A stretch of DNA of 6,990 nt from Acidimicrobiales bacterium. GTDB lineage: Bacteria; Actinomycetota; Acidimicrobiia; Acidimicrobiales; Ilumatobacteraceae. This document shows, one piece after another, positions 5,916-6,990 of this stretch. The translations under genes were made by a program, and so were the position numbers. The stretch lies in NCBI GenBank assembly GCA_030833305.1, contig JAURHL010000103.1, positions 1 through 6,990 of the forward strand, read 5' to 3'. The notes below the pieces were generated by a model, which did no database searches, was not told where the DNA came from, and saw only the letters and a program-made list of their open reading frames with translations. The stretch's first letter is position 1, and every line of letters begins with the position of its first letter.

Positions 5916-6990
5916 GTGTTGTCCTCGATCCTCGCTCAGGTGCCGTGGCAGTCACCCACCATCGACTACCACGCCATTGCCCCGGAGATCGTGCTCGCGG
6001 GCGGTATCTGCCTGATCATCCTGGTCGATCTCTTCACCAGTGAGAGTCGCAAGTGGATCACGGCGACCCTGACGGGTTTCGTGATGCTCGGCGCGCTGTT
6101 GCCGGTTCTCACCCTGGCGGTGTCCGATGTCGACGTGCGGTCGATGTTCGACGGCCGCTACGTGGTCGATGAGTTCTCCCTCACCCTGAAAGCGTTGTTC
6201 CTGGTGACCGGTTACGTGGTGGTGCTGATGTCGCAGAACCACGTGGAAGAGGGCGACTATTACCAGGGCGAGTACTACACGCTTCTTCTGACGTCGGTCA
6301 CCGGCATGGTGATGATGGCGTCCAGCCGTGATCTGGTGAGCATCTTCGTGGCGCTCGAGTTCCTCAGCATTCCGGCGTACATGCTGGCCGCGTGGCGCAA
6401 GCGTGATCGCAAGAGCAACGAGGCGGGCGTGAAGTACTACCTGCTCGGTGTGTTCGCGTCGGCCGTGATGTTGTACGGCATGAGCCTGCTGTACGGAGTC
6501 ACGGGAAGCACGCTGCTCTCCGAGATCGGATCCAAGCTCACCGTCGAGGGTCAGTTCGGTGGCGTCGAGGCACTGGCCATCACGTTCGTGATCATCGGAT
6601 TCGCCTTCAAGGTGTCGGCCGTTCCGTTCCACTCGTGGGCTCCCGACACCTACGAGGGTGCTCCCACTCCGGTGACCGCCTTCTTGTCGGTGGCCAGCAA
6701 GGCGGCGGGTTTCGTCGCGTTGGTGACCCTCATCTACGTGGGCTTCCCGCAGGCTCAAGACGTGTGGCAGCCGTTCATCTGGGTGATGGCCGCGGTGACG
6801 ATGACGGTGGGCAACCTGTTGGCTCTGCGTCAGACGAACATCGTGCGCATGTTGGCCTACTCGAGCATCAGCCAGGGTGGATTCATCCTGATGCCCTTGG
6901 CGGTGGCGGGCACCGGCGACGCCGCCGGTCCGGCCTTGCAAGCCGTCATCGTGTACCTGTTGGTGTACGCGGCCATGAACCTCGGCATGT
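5916..6990 (+). CDS. nuoN: NADH-quinone oxidoreductase subunit N, N-terminal part (3' end outside window)
   Basis: Proximal antiporter-like proton-pumping subunit. The frame is open from a GTG at 5916 to the window end (358 codons plus one base), about three quarters of a usual 480-500 aa protein. Diagnostic parts are Glu148 in VALEFLSIPAYMLAAW, Lys232 in FAFKVSAVPFHSWAPDTYEG, GAPTPVTAFLSVASKAAGF with Lys262, and NIVRMLAYSSISQGGFIL. These match the key residues of E. coli NuoN (Glu133, Lys217, Lys247). The SVASK and WAPDTYEGAPTPV wording is specific to NuoN rather than NuoL or NuoM. The N-terminus (MLSSILAQVP...IDYHAIAPEIVLAGG) is normal for the family, supporting the GTG start; a TTG directly after it is a weaker alternative. 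The last pumping residue expected further on (near E. coli Lys395) and the stop lie outside the window. Confidence 0.96.
   Translation, partial: MLSSILAQVPWQSPTIDYHAIAPEIVLAGGICLIILVDLFTSESRKWITATLTGFVMLGALLPVLTLAVSDVDVRSMFDGRYVVDEFSLTLKALFLVTGYVVVLMSQNHVEEGDYYQGEYYTLLLTSVTGMVMMASSRDLVSIFVALEFLSIPAYMLAAWRKRDRKSNEAGVKYYLLGVFASAVMLYGMSLLYGVTGSTLLSEIGSKLTVEGQFGGVEALAITFVIIGFAFKVSAVPFHSWAPDTYEGAPTPVTAFLSVASKAAGFVALVTLIYVGFPQAQDVWQPFIWVMAAVTMTVGNLLALRQTNIVRMLAYSSISQGGFILMPLAVAGTGDAAGPALQAVIVYLLVYAAMNLGM

Overview
The window is one uninterrupted plus-strand gene run encoding the membrane arm, and one peripheral iron-sulfur subunit, of respiratory complex I (NDH-1, NADH:quinone oxidoreductase family). 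The order is nuoH (3' part), nuoI, nuoJ, nuoK, nuoL, nuoM, nuoN (5' part). Both end genes are cut by the window edges. No RNA gene, mobile element, CRISPR array, terminator or internal promoter could be supported, and there is no non-coding stretch longer than 13 bases.

The organism is a high-GC bacterium. Most of the window is about 60-70% GC by hand count, with strong G/C preference at third codon positions. The protein style, especially NuoI with its CMLCARSCPDWCIY motif and the PHESP...TVP segment of NuoL, reminds me most of Actinomycetota, possibly an Acidimicrobiia-like lineage. That placement is from memory, not from a search. NuoI and NuoH look more like the second nuo cluster of some actinobacteria than the classical NuoI/NuoH. 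The real electron donor of this complex is therefore open until the genes upstream of nuoH are seen.

Layout: 1-581 nuoH (quinone-site membrane subunit); 581-1072 nuoI (two 4Fe-4S clusters); 1072-1593 nuoJ and 1601-1900 nuoK (small membrane subunits of the proton path); 1904-4297 nuoL, 4311-5912 nuoM and 5916-6990 nuoN (three antiporter-like proton-pumping subunits). Genes overlap by one base or are 3 to 13 bases apart, so they are almost certainly co-transcribed and translationally coupled. NuoI passes electrons towards quinone at the NuoH interface. The energy released drives charge movements through NuoH/J/K into NuoN, NuoM and NuoL, whose key Glu and Lys residues are present in the parts visible here.

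The most unusual features are as follows. (1) NuoL has a histidine-rich insert in which His occurs at exactly every third residue 15 times in a row, and NuoM has a separate, differently built His-rich stretch in the equivalent loop. (2) NuoL is very long (797 aa), with a two-cysteine loop predicted outside the cytoplasm and a duplicated motif in its lateral helix. (3) The quinone-chamber loop of NuoH has Ile where Glu is usual. (4) Base composition is mosaic: nuoH up to about base 490 is near 50% GC, and a short patch in nuoL is also AT-richer.
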